Shown here: positions 1 through 10,675 of the stretch, one piece after another
How positions within the stretch are numbered: the stretch's first letter is position 1
How the letters are laid out: each line of letters starts with the position of its first letter
NCBI RefSeq assembly: GCF_030504545.1
Contig: NZ_JAUKWP010000006.1
Coordinates: 31,368-95,367, forward strand
Source: Lactobacillus sp. YT155
Lineage (GTDB): Bacteria; Bacillota; Bacilli; Lactobacillales; Lactobacillaceae
Reading direction: 5' to 3'
Length of the DNA stretch: 64,000 bases
The notes under the pieces: generated by a model
Seen by the model: only the letters and a program-made list of their open reading frames with translations
Databases searched by the model: none
Told to the model about the DNA's origin: nothing
Program-made: the position numbers and the translations under genes

Positions 1-515
1 TGACCAAAACCGTATTCTGCTGCATTGATTACTCTCCACTCAACTGAATAGTTGAGTTTATTAAATGCTGCTAACATAATGGCAAAATCTCTACCGCGTT
101 GAGAGGAAGGTGATTTTAGAAGACGATCTACATTTTCTAAAATTAGATACTTAGGATTGATTTGTTCGACCGCTCTGATTATTTCCCAGAAAAGAACACC
201 TTTTTTTCCTTCGATTCCCATTTCGTGTTTTTTACTTCTAGCTACTGAATAATCTTGACAAGGAAAACCACCGACAATAATGTCAGCGTCCATTTCTTTA
301 AATCTTTCATTAGAAATTTCGGAAATGTTCTCATTTATATTTTCTGAATCAGGATAGTGATAGTCATATACTTCAAATGCATCCTGGCTTTTTTTTCCTG
401 GTTCCCATTGATTGGCCCACAAGGTCTTATACAGGGATGGATTTGCGTGTTCTAAACCAACACGAAAACCTCCCACACCTGCGAATAATTCTAATACTTT
501 CATTTCTTTTGGCAT
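1..515 (-). CDS. DNA (cytosine-5)-methyltransferase, N-terminal part (M.Sau3AI-like)
   Basis: This gene reads leftward and its 3' part lies outside the window; about 171 N-terminal residues are present. The start is ATG at 515-513 (MPKEMKVLELFAG). Visible C5-methyltransferase motifs are motif I, ELFAGVGGF (AdoMet binding), motif IV, GGFPCQDYSVA with the catalytic Cys, and motif VI, LENVDRLLKSPSSQRGRDF. The enzyme transfers a methyl group to C5 of cytosine. Text such as FPCQDYSVARS and WANQWEP is what I remember from the M.Sau3AI/M.LlaKR2I group, which methylates the C of GATC. The divergent endonuclease gene is of the matching family, so specificity for GATC is a consistent inference, not a proof. 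Confidence 0.93.
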   Translation of the reverse strand, partial: MPKEMKVLELFAGVGGFRVGLEHANPSLYKTLWANQWEPGKKSQDAFEVYDYHYPDSENINENISEISNERFKEMDADIIVGGFPCQDYSVARSKKHEMGIEGKKGVLFWEIIRAVEQINPKYLILENVDRLLKSPSSQRGRDFAIMLAAFNKLNYSVEWRVINAAEYGFG

Positions 516-546
516 AATGATACGAACACCCTTTCGTTATCTTTAT

Positions 547-595
547 AGTATACATTAAATTACGTATTCGATCAAGTTTTTTGCAGTGGTATAAT
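547..595. promoter_or_regulatory. Overlapping divergent promoters of the methyltransferase and endonuclease genes
   Basis: On the minus strand, -35 TTGATC (575-570) and -10 TATACT (552-547) are 17 bases apart and drive the methyltransferase. On the plus strand, -10 TATAAT (590-595) lies 17 bases after a weak -35, TTCGAT (567-572), and drives the endonuclease. The two -35 boxes overlap and share one GATC (570-573), the presumed target of the system. Both promoters are read by eye. Confidence 0.6.
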
Positions 596-627
596 TACCT
601 TATTATAAAGTAACTGGGAGACAGGGT

Positions 628-2091
628 TTGCCTATGTACAAAACAAAAGAAGAAGTTCATAACAGAGCACTAGAAATCGTTGGTAAACAAATGAATGAAC
701 TAGTTGAAATAGACACTGAGTCTAAAACAAAAAACTATGTTGGTGACGCCTTTGAAAGCTGGTTTGGTAAAAGTAAAGATAGTGCTAGTCAGCCTGATTT
801 GCCTGAAGCAGGAGTTGAGCTAAAAGCCACCCCATTTAAGAAAAATAAAGATGGAAAATATAGCGCTAAAGAAAGACTGGTTCTCAATATTATTAATTAC
901 ATGAATGTTGTTAATGAAGATTTCGAGAATAGTCATTTTCTGTATAAGAATGGAACAATTGAATTGGCATTCTATGAATATCTAAAAGATATTCCTCGTG
1001 ATAAATGGACGATTAGGGAAGTAGCCCTATATGAAATGTCAAAAAATCCTGTGGATTTTGCAATTATCAAACAGGATTGGGAAAAAATTAATCAATATAT
1101 AAAAGATGGTAGAGCTCATGAGTTGAATGAAGGAATAACTCAATACCTTTCGGCATGTATCAAAGGAGCAAGTTCAAAATCCGTCAGAGAACAGCCGTTT
1201 TCAGGTATACCAGCTAAACAGCGAGCATATTCACTAAAAAGTGGATATATGACATCGTTACTAAGAAAATATATTTTTGGTGAAGAGTCTAACGAATCGA
1301 TTATTAAGAATAAATTTGAAATTGAAAACTCAAACTTAGAGAAAATTATTCTTGAAAAATTCAAACCATATTACGGGATGAAAATTAATGATTTGAAAGA
1401 AAAATTTGAGATTAAGAATAGCAAGCAGGTTAATTATTTAATTGCTGGCGCAATTTTGAACTTGAAAGGCAAAGTTAGTGGATCAAAATCATTTGAAAAG
1501 GTAGATGAGTTTGAAAAAGCTAATATTGTTTTAAAAACCATTCAGTTTAATAGTAAAGGAATTAATAAAGAAAGTATTTCATTTCCAAATTTTAAGTTTT
1601 CTGAACTTGTCAAGGAGTCATGGAATGATGAAGATGGAATACCATCGGCCACTTTACACAATTTCTTTTTGGAGACAAGATTTATGTTCTTCGTTGTTCG
1701 AGAAAATAATCAGGGTGAGAATGTTTTTGAGGGAATAAAATTCTTCTCAGTTCCGGAAGAAGATATTGAAGGACCGATTAAAGAAGTGTGGATGGAAACA
1801 GTTGATACTTTAAAACAAGGAGTTCAATTAACTGGGAAGCAACAAAAAAATGGGAAATGGCAAATAAAGAATAACTTTGTTAAGCATTCTGATAATCGGG
1901 TCATACATATAAGGCCACACGCAAAAGAGAGAGATTATACTGTTAACGGTAAGTATGCTGATAAGTTACCAACTAAGGCTATGTGGACAAACAAACCTGA
2001 TGAGAGTTATTCAGATGAATGGATGACAAAACAATGTTTTTGGTTGAATAGTGGCTATATAAGAAAATATTTAGAAAATATTTCCGAATAA
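628..2091 (+). CDS. Sau3AI/MutH-type restriction endonuclease (probable GATC)
   Basis: A 487-residue protein, close to the size of Sau3AI (about 490). Residues 55-68 read SQPDLPEAGVELKA, which fits the D-(X)n-E-L-K metal centre of the MutH/Sau3AI fold. This family has two MutH-like halves, the first catalytic and the second used for DNA binding; the C-terminal half here, from about residue 250, would be the second. It should cut unmethylated GATC and be held in check by the divergent methyltransferase. TTG at 628 is preferred because GGGAG (616-620) lies 7 bases upstream; ATG 634 is the alternative. No terminator separates it from the gene starting at 2147, so the two may be co-transcribed. 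Confidence 0.88.
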   Translation: MPMYKTKEEVHNRALEIVGKQMNELVEIDTESKTKNYVGDAFESWFGKSKDSASQPDLPEAGVELKATPFKKNKDGKYSAKERLVLNIINYMNVVNEDFENSHFLYKNGTIELAFYEYLKDIPRDKWTIREVALYEMSKNPVDFAIIKQDWEKINQYIKDGRAHELNEGITQYLSACIKGASSKSVREQPFSGIPAKQRAYSLKSGYMTSLLRKYIFGEESNESIIKNKFEIENSNLEKIILEKFKPYYGMKINDLKEKFEIKNSKQVNYLIAGAILNLKGKVSGSKSFEKVDEFEKANIVLKTIQFNSKGINKESISFPNFKFSELVKESWNDEDGIPSATLHNFFLETRFMFFVVRENNQGENVFEGIKFFSVPEEDIEGPIKEVWMETVDTLKQGVQLTGKQQKNGKWQIKNNFVKHSDNRVIHIRPHAKERDYTVNGKYADKLPTKAMWTNKPDESYSDEWMTKQCFWLNSGYIRKYLENISE

Positions 2092-2146
2092 GATATTATA
2101 CGGATTTTTTACAATTTAGTGTAGAAAAACAAAGGAGAAAAGAGTT

Positions 2147-3085
2147 ATGGAGATTAAAGTATTTGATATCGGAAAAGAAATTCATGAAGAAAGCCTAGTA
2201 AAAGTTGATAAAACTAATATAAAAAAAATATTTGACAGAATATTTTCACCTAAAAACACTGATCATATAAAAATTGATTGTTCAATTGATAATGAATCAA
2301 TTCTTAAACAATATTGTTTGAATACTGATACGTACGACATTTCGGAATTTTCTACAAAATTACAATTGGCGGAGCAAAAGAATGATGAGACTAGGAACGA
2401 ACAAATAACAGAAGGTTATCTATTTATTAAACAAGACAAAGGTGAACTTTGCCTTTTAAAATTAGAAAATATAGAGGTAATCGATAAAGAAGAAAATTAT
2501 AAAATGAAAACATCTTTCTCAACGGAAGCCAATTATTATAAAGGATGTATTTTAAAAGAAAAATCGCAAAAAGTTGTTATTATTGATAAAAATAAATCAG
2601 TTGCAAAATATTGGATGAAGAAATTCTTACAAGTTACACCCGTAAGAGATAGTTATCAAAACTCTACTGAACTTATTCAATTGGTAAACAATAATACTCT
2701 TTTTGCGGATGCCATAAAGAAAACTAGTGAATTTCAGCAAATCAATGACAAAGTTGTAGATTTTATTTTTGAAAACAGGCAATTCGATAAAACTCTTTTG
2801 CTTAATGAACTAAAAGCCAGTAATCTTATCAAACAAAAAAATTTAGAAGATGTTTATTCAGATGCCTCTAAAGATGTAGACGCAGATTTTGAAATCTCAA
2901 ATAAGGCATTAACAGAAGGATTTAGAAAGGTGATTAGTCTTTCAAAGAAAACAAAAATAGTAACTCTTGATTATAAAAGACTTTTTAAAGCAGGAATAAT
3001 CTCATATGCGGATGGGAAAGTCATAATTAATGTGGAAAACGACTTTATCGAGAAATTGCCCGAGGAGTTAAGAAATGAAAAATAG
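2147..3085 (+). CDS. NdpA-like (nucleoid-associated family) protein, first gene of an uncharacterised pair
   Basis: A soluble 312-residue protein, very AT-rich, with no signal peptide or membrane segment. Its order of features resembles the 37-kDa nucleoid-associated family (NdpA/YejK): a central strand EGYLFIKQDKGEL, then KSVAKYWMKKFLQVTP (residues 149-164) like the family's FFMDFLG helix, and a C-terminal strand pair around KTKIVTLDYKRLFKAGI and ADGKVIIN ending in LPEEL. This is a remote match made by eye. A DUF4868/KwaB-like fold is the other possibility I considered. It overlaps the next gene by 11 bases, which implies translational coupling and joint function. AAAGGAG precedes ATG 2147. 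A defence role is inferred from the neighbouring restriction system. Confidence 0.5.
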   Translation: MEIKVFDIGKEIHEESLVKVDKTNIKKIFDRIFSPKNTDHIKIDCSIDNESILKQYCLNTDTYDISEFSTKLQLAEQKNDETRNEQITEGYLFIKQDKGELCLLKLENIEVIDKEENYKMKTSFSTEANYYKGCILKEKSQKVVIIDKNKSVAKYWMKKFLQVTPVRDSYQNSTELIQLVNNNTLFADAIKKTSEFQQINDKVVDFIFENRQFDKTLLLNELKASNLIKQKNLEDVYSDASKDVDADFEISNKALTEGFRKVISLSKKTKIVTLDYKRLFKAGIISYADGKVIINVENDFIEKLPEELRNEK

Positions 3086-4205
3086 TGGCAAATTTGAAGG
3101 CACTTCATATGTATTCGACTACTGTGACAAAAATAATAGAAACAATGAATTAGATAAGTATATTGATGATAATACGCTTTATAATCAAAGTAACTTGTTA
3201 TTTCTGGAAGAAGAATATATAGACGGAACACATCAGTTTTCAAAAGTTACAGATAAGTTCAAAAAGAAAAAATTTGATAAAAATTTAAAATTATATTCTG
3301 AATCTGAAAAAAAAATAAAAAGCGTTCCAGAAGCATACACAAAGGATTCTGAAATTTATAAAGATGTAGTATCTGAAAACAATATTGAAAGACTAAGTAA
3401 CTCGGACTTAAATATATCGGTTAAACATTTTAATATATATACATTAAATAAAGAGAAAGTTAACTTTATACAAGAAATATATATATTGATTTTTTTGGCA
3501 AATATAACAAAGTATGATAACAATGGCCATTTTGAATTTATAGTCAAAAACGATAAGGCGAGTGTTTCAAAAAAAATTGATTTTAATAAGATAGAAAAAG
3601 GCCAATTGTTTGAAATTTATGATTGGGTCGCAGAGTCTAAAGAAAATGTACAGACAAGATTAAATATAATTCGTCAACTTATTTTAGAAAAAGGAACTTT
3701 TGAGATAGATGAAAAAGTTAGTTTACAATCTGCAAAATCTGCTTTTAATAGGATAATAGGCGAGGAAACTGAAAGATATTTCATACAAGTAAATATTTTA
3801 AAAGATGACTTTTTGAAGTTAAACGAACAAGTTAGTAAAAACAACCAATCTCTACATTTGAAATTTTTAAGTTGGCTTAGTGCAGTAGGAATTTTTATTT
3901 ATGATCAATTAAAAAACGATGTTGATGTTAACCCATTATATAAAATATTTATTGAAGTGAATGATAGAACAAGAATATTTGTGATGTTATTTATAATAGC
4001 GCTAGTTGTTATCGGCCTTATTTTTTGGATTGAAGTATTAAATCTTAGGAAAGAATTTAAAAAGATACAAGATTTGTACATTAAAAATCACTTTTTTGAA
4101 GAAAAAGACTTTGATAATTATATTGAACAACCTAAAATTAATCGCACTTATTGCTTCATATTTTTCTTATTACTTATAATACTTATTTTTAGGATTTTTC
4201 TTTAA
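3075..4205 (+). CDS. Membrane protein of unknown function, second gene of the pair
   Basis: A 376-residue protein I do not recognise. The first 290 residues are hydrophilic and Lys/Asp/Asn-rich; the C-terminus carries two strong membrane segments, near residues 302-323 (from RIFVMLFII) and 357-376 (from YCFIFFLLL). They are separated by a charged helical stretch, LRKEFKKIQDLYIK. The large N-terminal part is therefore probably cytoplasmic and membrane-tethered. GAGGAG (3062-3067) inside the upstream gene serves ATG 3075. A sensor-plus-membrane-effector arrangement is known in several two-gene anti-phage systems such as Kiwa, though there the membrane gene comes first. No domain could be assigned. 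Confidence 0.75.
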   Translation: MKNSGKFEGTSYVFDYCDKNNRNNELDKYIDDNTLYNQSNLLFLEEEYIDGTHQFSKVTDKFKKKKFDKNLKLYSESEKKIKSVPEAYTKDSEIYKDVVSENNIERLSNSDLNISVKHFNIYTLNKEKVNFIQEIYILIFLANITKYDNNGHFEFIVKNDKASVSKKIDFNKIEKGQLFEIYDWVAESKENVQTRLNIIRQLILEKGTFEIDEKVSLQSAKSAFNRIIGEETERYFIQVNILKDDFLKLNEQVSKNNQSLHLKFLSWLSAVGIFIYDQLKNDVDVNPLYKIFIEVNDRTRIFVMLFIIALVVIGLIFWIEVLNLRKEFKKIQDLYIKNHFFEEKDFDNYIEQPKINRTYCFIFFLLLIILIFRIFL

Positions 4206-4252
4206 AAATTAGATTTTTTAAGAACTAAATTTCAAGTCCTAAGAATAAAAAT

Positions 4253-4283
4253 AAAAAAACGCCGCATTCAGCGACGTTTTTTA
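4253..4283. terminator. Bidirectional terminator
   Basis: The stem ACGCCGC/GCGACGT with loop ATTCA is flanked by an A-run and a T-run. It ends the pair at 2147-4205 and the convergent DUF2798 gene, whose stop codon overlaps its end. Confidence 0.8.
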
Positions 4284-4499
4284 TTTACTCTGCACCCAAC
4301 TCAAAATACTTCGTGAGAATGGTCCGACGACTAATAATTGTAATGGTAGGGCAACGATGAATCCGGGAATGAATCCAGTGATGAAGTGGCTCCAACTTAG
4401 TTGTTGGTGTAGCAATAAGTTATAGACACTCATTCCTAAGACCATGCAAAAGCACATCAACGTCGTGAATAAGAAGCCTTCTTTTCTGTTTCTTGGCAT
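4281..4499 (-). CDS. DUF2798 family small membrane protein
   Basis: A 72-residue protein with two membrane segments, around FTTLMCFCMVLGMSVYNLLL and HFITGFIPGFIVALPLQLLV. The N-terminal RNRKEGFLFT and the GFIPGFIVA-P pattern match the DUF2798 family as I remember it. The function is unknown. AGAGGAT lies upstream of ATG 4499. It stands alone between a convergent accessory module and a divergent small membrane gene, and it marks the right border of the AT-rich accessory segment. Confidence 0.75.
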   Translation of the reverse strand: MPRNRKEGFLFTTLMCFCMVLGMSVYNLLLHQQLSWSHFITGFIPGFIVALPLQLLVVGPFSRSILSWVQSK

Positions 4500-4647
4500 A
4501 TATAAATCCTCTTTCTTAAAAATGTCACAAGAATTACCCTAGCATATAAAAATTTTCTTCGTAAGCATTTTTTTTATTTGTGTAGACAAAGTTTGTGAAA
4601 ATCTTTATCATAATTATTAACTACTTAAATATGGGGAGTAAATAATT

Positions 4648-4914
4648 ATGGATAAAACAAAGAAACTCAAAATTGAATGGGTTCAATTAATCTTTTGTAC
4701 CATTTGGTTTTTAGGTGCTGCATTGGTCTTGGCTGGTTATTATGGTGGATTCTTGGATGAAAGTTTCTCAGTTCCTCGTGTCATTGCATGGCTGTATGAC
4801 CTTGCTGGTGTTCCAATTGCATCAGCGGTTCAACTAATTATCACCGCTTTAGGAATTTTCTTTAGTTTCAAACGTGTTCCTGTTGAAACAAAAGTAGAAG
4901 CAGATCCTGAATAA
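4648..4914 (+). CDS. Small membrane protein, unknown
   Basis: An 88-residue protein with a charged N-terminus (MDKTKKLKIEW) and two membrane segments, at about residues 11-30 and 56-73. It ends in an acidic tail. No family is recognised. GGGGAG lies 9 bases before ATG 4648, and a strong terminator follows at 4923, so it is a single-gene unit between the DUF2798 gene and the groES promoter. Confidence 0.75.
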   Translation: MDKTKKLKIEWVQLIFCTIWFLGAALVLAGYYGGFLDESFSVPRVIAWLYDLAGVPIASAVQLIITALGIFFSFKRVPVETKVEADPE

Positions 4915-4922
4915 GGTTTCAA

Positions 4923-4949
4923 AAGAATATCTTCTGATATTCTTTTTTT
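4923..4949 (+). terminator. Rho-independent terminator
   Basis: AGAATATC-TTCT-GATATTCT followed by a T-run; it ends the small membrane protein gene upstream of groES. Confidence 0.85.
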
Positions 4950-4972
4950 CTGCGATTTTTCGTACATATTAC

Positions 4973-5038
4973 TTGCACTCCCAATTCAAAATGATACAAT
5001 TAAATTTGTGATTAGCACAAAGAAGTTTAGAGTGCTAA
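4973..5038 (+). promoter_or_regulatory. groESL promoter with CIRCE (HrcA) operator
   Basis: -35 TTGCAC (4973-4978) and -10 TACAAT (4995-5000) are 16 bases apart. Just downstream, TTAGCACAA-N9-GAGTGCTAA (5012-5038) is a CIRCE element; the right half is perfect and the left half differs from the consensus in its last two bases. CIRCE binds the repressor HrcA, which makes groESL heat-inducible. hrcA itself is not in the window. Confidence 0.93.
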
Positions 5039-5076
5039 AACATGAATAAAGAATTTTAACTTTTGGAGGTAGTAAC

Positions 5077-5361
5077 GTGTTAAAACCATTAGGTGATAGA
5101 GTAATTATTACAGTAGACTCTGAAGAAGAAAAAACAGTTGGAGGCATTGTTCTTGCTAGCAATGCTAAAGAAAAACCTCAAACTGGTACCGTAGTATCAG
5201 TTGGTGATGGTGCTGTTTTAGAAAACGGAACAAAAGTTCCAATGACTATTTCTGCCGGCGACAAAGTTATGTTCGACAAATACGCTGGAACAGAAGTTAA
5301 AGATGAAGATAAAACATATTTGGTAGTACATGAAAAAGACATTATAGCTATCGTGAAATAA
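5077..5361 (+). CDS. groES: Co-chaperonin GroES
   Basis: This 94-residue protein is full length for GroES. It forms the heptameric lid of the GroEL folding chamber in the cytoplasm. [10 protein letters not shown] at the N-terminus, the mobile-loop region [19 protein letters not shown], and the ending [14 protein letters not shown] are diagnostic. Translation starts at GTG 5077 behind GGAGGT (5064-5069). It forms a two-gene operon with groEL, with an 81-base spacer that holds a structured repeat-like segment. Confidence 0.97.
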   Translation: MLKPLGDRVIITVDSEEEKTVGGIVLASNAKEKPQTGTVVSVGDGAVLENGTKVPMTISAGDKVMFDKYAGTEVKDEDKTYLVVHEKDIIAIVK

Positions 5362-7068
<1,707 letters not shown>

Positions 7069-7110
7069 ATTAGAGAGTGAGACTTCACGTACAGAAGTTG
7101 AGCACTAAAG

Positions 7111-7150
7111 AAAATAGCAGTGAAATCCTTTAGGATTTTCTGCTATTTTT
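7111..7150 (+). terminator. Rho-independent terminator after groEL
   Basis: The long stem AAAATAGCAG..AAATCC / GGATTT..CTGCTATTTT is followed by T-rich sequence. It sits inside a wider imperfect inverted repeat (GAGACTTCAC near 7078 against GTGAAGTCGAACTC near 7169). Confidence 0.85.
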
Positions 7151-7161
7151 ATTTAGGCACA

Positions 7162-7194
7162 AACTTTTGTGAAGTCGAACTCGTTTCAGAAGTT
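7162..7194. repeat. Hairpin element with 17-base GAACTC loop (copy b)
   Basis: AACTTTTG (7162-7169) pairs with CAGAAGTT (7187-7194) across the loop TGAAGTCGAACTCGTTT. It has the same architecture and loop length as the element at 16926-16964. Confidence 0.45.
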
Positions 7195-7317
7195 GAATTT
7201 TATTTTTGATTTATACGAAAACTTTTGGCTTTTGGAGTACGTTTCACTACCAGTGAAAATTTTGTCCAGAGTTTTTCACTCTCTGTTATAATATTAGTAT
7301 TACGGAAAGGGTCAATT

Positions 7318-8082
7318 ATGCGCTTATTATTTGTTGGAGATGTCGTTGGTAACATTGGGATAAAGACCGTTGAGACTTACTTGAAACAACTGAAATCTGA
7401 GTTAAGTCCACAACTCACAATTGTGAATGGGGAAAATGCCAACGGCGGTAAAGGAATTAAAGAAGAAGACTTCAAAAGAATTCTCAATAGTGGAGCTGAT
7501 TTAGTGACTTCCGGAAATCATATTTGGGATAAGCGTGAAGTTCTTGATTTTATTGATGACACAACCAACATGTTGCGCCCACTTAATTATCCCGGTGATG
7601 TACCTGGACATGGATTCAAAACGATCAACGTTAATGGACAAAAGGTTACAGTTTTGAATTTACAAGGAACGGCCATGATGCAACCAATTGACAATCCTTT
7701 CTATGCATTTGATGACCTCTACAAGGAACATTCTGATGAATGGATTTTTGTTGATTTTCACGCTGAAACTACCAGTGAAAAAATTGCCTTCGGACAATAT
7801 GTAGATGGCAGAGCTAAGGCAGTTGTTGGTACTCATACCCATGTTCAAACTAACGATGCCCAGACTTTTCCTAAAGGAACTGCTTTTATCACTGATGTTG
7901 GGATGACTGGTTCATTAGACGGAATTCTTGGTGTGCAGAGCCAACGAGTGATTCAGCGCTTCTTGACTCAACGTCCTTCCAAATTTGATGTTGAAGAAGC
8001 TGGTCGTGTGCAAATCAACTATGTAGTCGTTGATATCAATGATAATAAAAGTACTATTAAAGCAGATTATATAAGATCTTAA
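7318..8082 (+). CDS. ymdB: YmdB/TIGR00282 family metallophosphoesterase
   Basis: A 254-residue cytoplasmic calcineurin-like phosphoesterase. It begins [14 protein letters not shown]; the metal ligands are in [25 protein letters not shown] and GTHTHVQT. In Bacillus the homologue hydrolyses cyclic nucleotides and influences biofilm and sporulation decisions; the role in lactobacilli is less clear. The start is ATG 7318 with GGAAAGGG upstream; in-frame codons further upstream would add a non-conserved extension across the promoter. TATAAT at 7287-7292 is a likely -10. It runs directly into mutS (10-base gap). Confidence 0.93.
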   Translation: MRLLFVGDVVGNIGIKTVETYLKQLKSELSPQLTIVNGENANGGKGIKEEDFKRILNSGADLVTSGNHIWDKREVLDFIDDTTNMLRPLNYPGDVPGHGFKTINVNGQKVTVLNLQGTAMMQPIDNPFYAFDDLYKEHSDEWIFVDFHAETTSEKIAFGQYVDGRAKAVVGTHTHVQTNDAQTFPKGTAFITDVGMTGSLDGILGVQSQRVIQRFLTQRPSKFDVEEAGRVQINYVVVDINDNKSTIKADYIRS

Positions 8083-8092
8083 AGGTGAAAAA

Positions 8093-10654
8093 ATGCCTCA
8101 GAAAACTAAAGAAACACCAATGATGCAACAGTATTACGAAATCAAAAGTAAGTATCAAGACGCCTTCTTGTTCTATCGAGTAGGTGATTTTTATGAGCTC
8201 TTTGAAGAAGATGCTGTTAAGGGTTCACAAATTCTAGAATTGACATTAACCGCTCGTAATAAGAGTGCTGATGAGCCAGTCCCAATGTGTGGTGTGCCCT
8301 ATCATGCTGCCGATACTTACATTCCTATCTTGGTTGATCATGGTTATAAAGTTGCTATTTGTGAACAAGTGGAAGATCCAACCGAAGCTGAAGGAACCAC
8401 AGTTAAACGTGAAGTGATTAGAGTTGTAACACCAGGAACAATGATGGATGTCAAAGCTGAAGACAGTGGCGACAATAACTACATCACAGCCATTACTAAG
8501 AATGATAATAATTTTGCAATTGCTTATGCCGACTTGGCTACTGGTGAAGTTAAGGCAACTCACTTAACGAGTACCACTGAAGTTTTGAACGAATTACTTA
8601 CTTTGAATACCAAAGAATCAGTGATGAGTTTCAATGACTTACAACTTGAAGAAGCAATGAAAAAAGTCGGTATTCTAATCACACCGATTGAAGAATTTGC
8701 TGATGCCTCAGAAGTTAATTATGTTATTCAAGAATTGACTGATGATACTGAAATTCAAGCTGCTAAATATCTGGTCAGCTATCTTTTAGATACTCAAAAA
8801 CGTTCTCTTAATCATTTGAAAATTGCTCAAAGTTATGAAGCTAATTCCTATCTCCAAATGGATTACTCTGCCCAAGATAATCTTGAGTTATTCAAATCAC
8901 TTCGCACAGGTAAGAAATACGGTTCATTATTATGGTTACTTGATGAAACCAAGACAGCCATGGGAACTCGATTATTGAAGCAATGGATTGCTCGTCCAAT
9001 TATTGATAAGTCTGAATTATTACACCGTCAAGACCGTGTTCAAATTTTGATGGATAATTTCTTCCAAAGAGCTAGTTTGCAAGATTATTTAACTAAGGTA
9101 TATGACTTAGAACGCCTTGCCGGCCGAATCGCCTATGGAAATGTTAATGGTCGCGACTTACTACAATTGAAGTCATCGCTAGGACAAATTCCTTTGATTC
9201 AAGAAATTTTACGAGATTTAGATACTCCAGAGTTTAATGATTTTGCCGCATCACTTGAGAATTGTGGTGACATCTACAAGTTAATTGACGACGCTATTAT
9301 TGAGGATGCTCCACTTTCAATCAAAGATGGTGGTGTTATTAAAGATGGTTTCAATGAGCAACTTGATCAATATCGTGATGCTTCATCTAACGGTAAACAG
9401 TGGATTGCCGACTTACAGGCTAAAGAACAAGAAATCACTGGAATCCATAGCTTGAAGATTGGTTACAATAAGGTCTTTGGTTACTATATCGAAGTTACAA
9501 AGGCTAATGTTGGCAATCTTCCTGAAGGACGTTATGAAAGAAAGCAAACCTTAACCAATGCTGAACGTTACGTGACTCCTGAATTGAAAGAAAAAGAACG
9601 AATTATTCTAGAAGCAGAAGAAAAATCTAGTTCACTTGAATATCAATTATTTGCTGATTTAAGAGAAACTATTAAAAAAGACATTACTAAGTTACAAAGT
9701 TTAGCTGCTAAGATTTCAGAATTAGATATCTTGCAGAGTTTTGCAACCATTGGTGAGAACTATCATTTAATTAAACCAGAGTTCTCTGACAAACGAGTGA
9801 TTGATATCGTTAATGGTCGTCATCCAGTAGTTGAAAAAGTTTTAGGTCCTAACCAATATATTCCTAATGATGTGAAAATGAATGAAGATGACCACGTAAT
9901 GATTATTACCGGACCTAATATGTCTGGTAAGAGTACTTACATGCGGCAGATGGCGTTGATTGCAATCATGGCTCAGGTAGGAAGTTTCATTCCAGCCGAT
10001 TCAGCAACCTTACCAATCTTTGATCATATTTTCACTCGTATTGGTGCTGCTGATGACCTTATTTCTGGGGACAGTACTTTCATGGTTGAAATGAAAGAAG
10101 CTAATGATGCCTTGAAGAATGCCACTCCTAATTCACTATTGGTGTTCGACGAAATTGGTCGTGGAACAGCTACTTACGATGGGATGGCCCTGGCTCAAGC
10201 GATTATTGAATATATCGAAAATAATGTTCAAGCAAAGACCTTGTTCTCAACTCACTATCATGAATTGACAGACTTAGATAAAGAATTCAGTGGTGTTAAG
10301 AATGTGCATGTTAATGCAACCGAAGAAGATGGCACTTTGGTCTTCTTGCACAAGGTTCTCCCAGGACCTGCTGATCAATCATATGGTATTCATGTTGCCA
10401 AATTAGCAGGTTTACCAGCACAAGTTTTGATTCGGGCTGAAGAAGTCTTACATCAACTAGAAGCTAATAGTGGTAACTATGAAGAAAAAACGGTGCCTGA
10501 GAAAAAATCAGAAGTACACGAAACTGATGAACAACTATCCTTGTTCACTGAAAACACTACCGTTACAGAAGAAGTTAAATCTACTAACTTAATGGATTTA
10601 ACGCCAATGGAAGCTATGAACTTAATTTATAAATGGCAAGAAGAACTAAAATAA
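8093..10654 (+). CDS. mutS: DNA mismatch repair protein MutS
   Basis: The 853-residue protein is full length. It recognises mismatches and small loops and, with ATP, recruits MutL. The mismatch-reading motif [15 protein letters not shown] lies near residue 25-40 (Phe-Tyr-Glu reader), the Walker [10 protein letters not shown] at about residue 607, Walker [12 protein letters not shown], and the ABC signature region STFMVEMKE. The C-terminal tail carries QLSLF, the kind of peptide by which MutS binds the replication clamp. AAAGGTG precedes ATG 8093. It forms an operon with ymdB, mutL, ruvA, ruvB and queA. Confidence 0.98.
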   Translation: MPQKTKETPMMQQYYEIKSKYQDAFLFYRVGDFYELFEEDAVKGSQILELTLTARNKSADEPVPMCGVPYHAADTYIPILVDHGYKVAICEQVEDPTEAEGTTVKREVIRVVTPGTMMDVKAEDSGDNNYITAITKNDNNFAIAYADLATGEVKATHLTSTTEVLNELLTLNTKESVMSFNDLQLEEAMKKVGILITPIEEFADASEVNYVIQELTDDTEIQAAKYLVSYLLDTQKRSLNHLKIAQSYEANSYLQMDYSAQDNLELFKSLRTGKKYGSLLWLLDETKTAMGTRLLKQWIARPIIDKSELLHRQDRVQILMDNFFQRASLQDYLTKVYDLERLAGRIAYGNVNGRDLLQLKSSLGQIPLIQEILRDLDTPEFNDFAASLENCGDIYKLIDDAIIEDAPLSIKDGGVIKDGFNEQLDQYRDASSNGKQWIADLQAKEQEITGIHSLKIGYNKVFGYYIEVTKANVGNLPEGRYERKQTLTNAERYVTPELKEKERIILEAEEKSSSLEYQLFADLRETIKKDITKLQSLAAKISELDILQSFATIGENYHLIKPEFSDKRVIDIVNGRHPVVEKVLGPNQYIPNDVKMNEDDHVMIITGPNMSGKSTYMRQMALIAIMAQVGSFIPADSATLPIFDHIFTRIGAADDLISGDSTFMVEMKEANDALKNATPNSLLVFDEIGRGTATYDGMALAQAIIEYIENNVQAKTLFSTHYHELTDLDKEFSGVKNVHVNATEEDGTLVFLHKVLPGPADQSYGIHVAKLAGLPAQVLIRAEEVLHQLEANSGNYEEKTVPEKKSEVHETDEQLSLFTENTTVTEEVKSTNLMDLTPMEAMNLIYKWQEELK

Positions 10655-10675
10655 TTTCGAAGAAAGGAGCTCATC

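Noticed and set aside
2147..4205. Calling the gene pair a Kiwa system outright
   Set aside because: Kiwa has a small four-helix membrane protein first and the DUF4868 protein second; here the order, the size of the membrane protein and the sequence features do not fit well enough.
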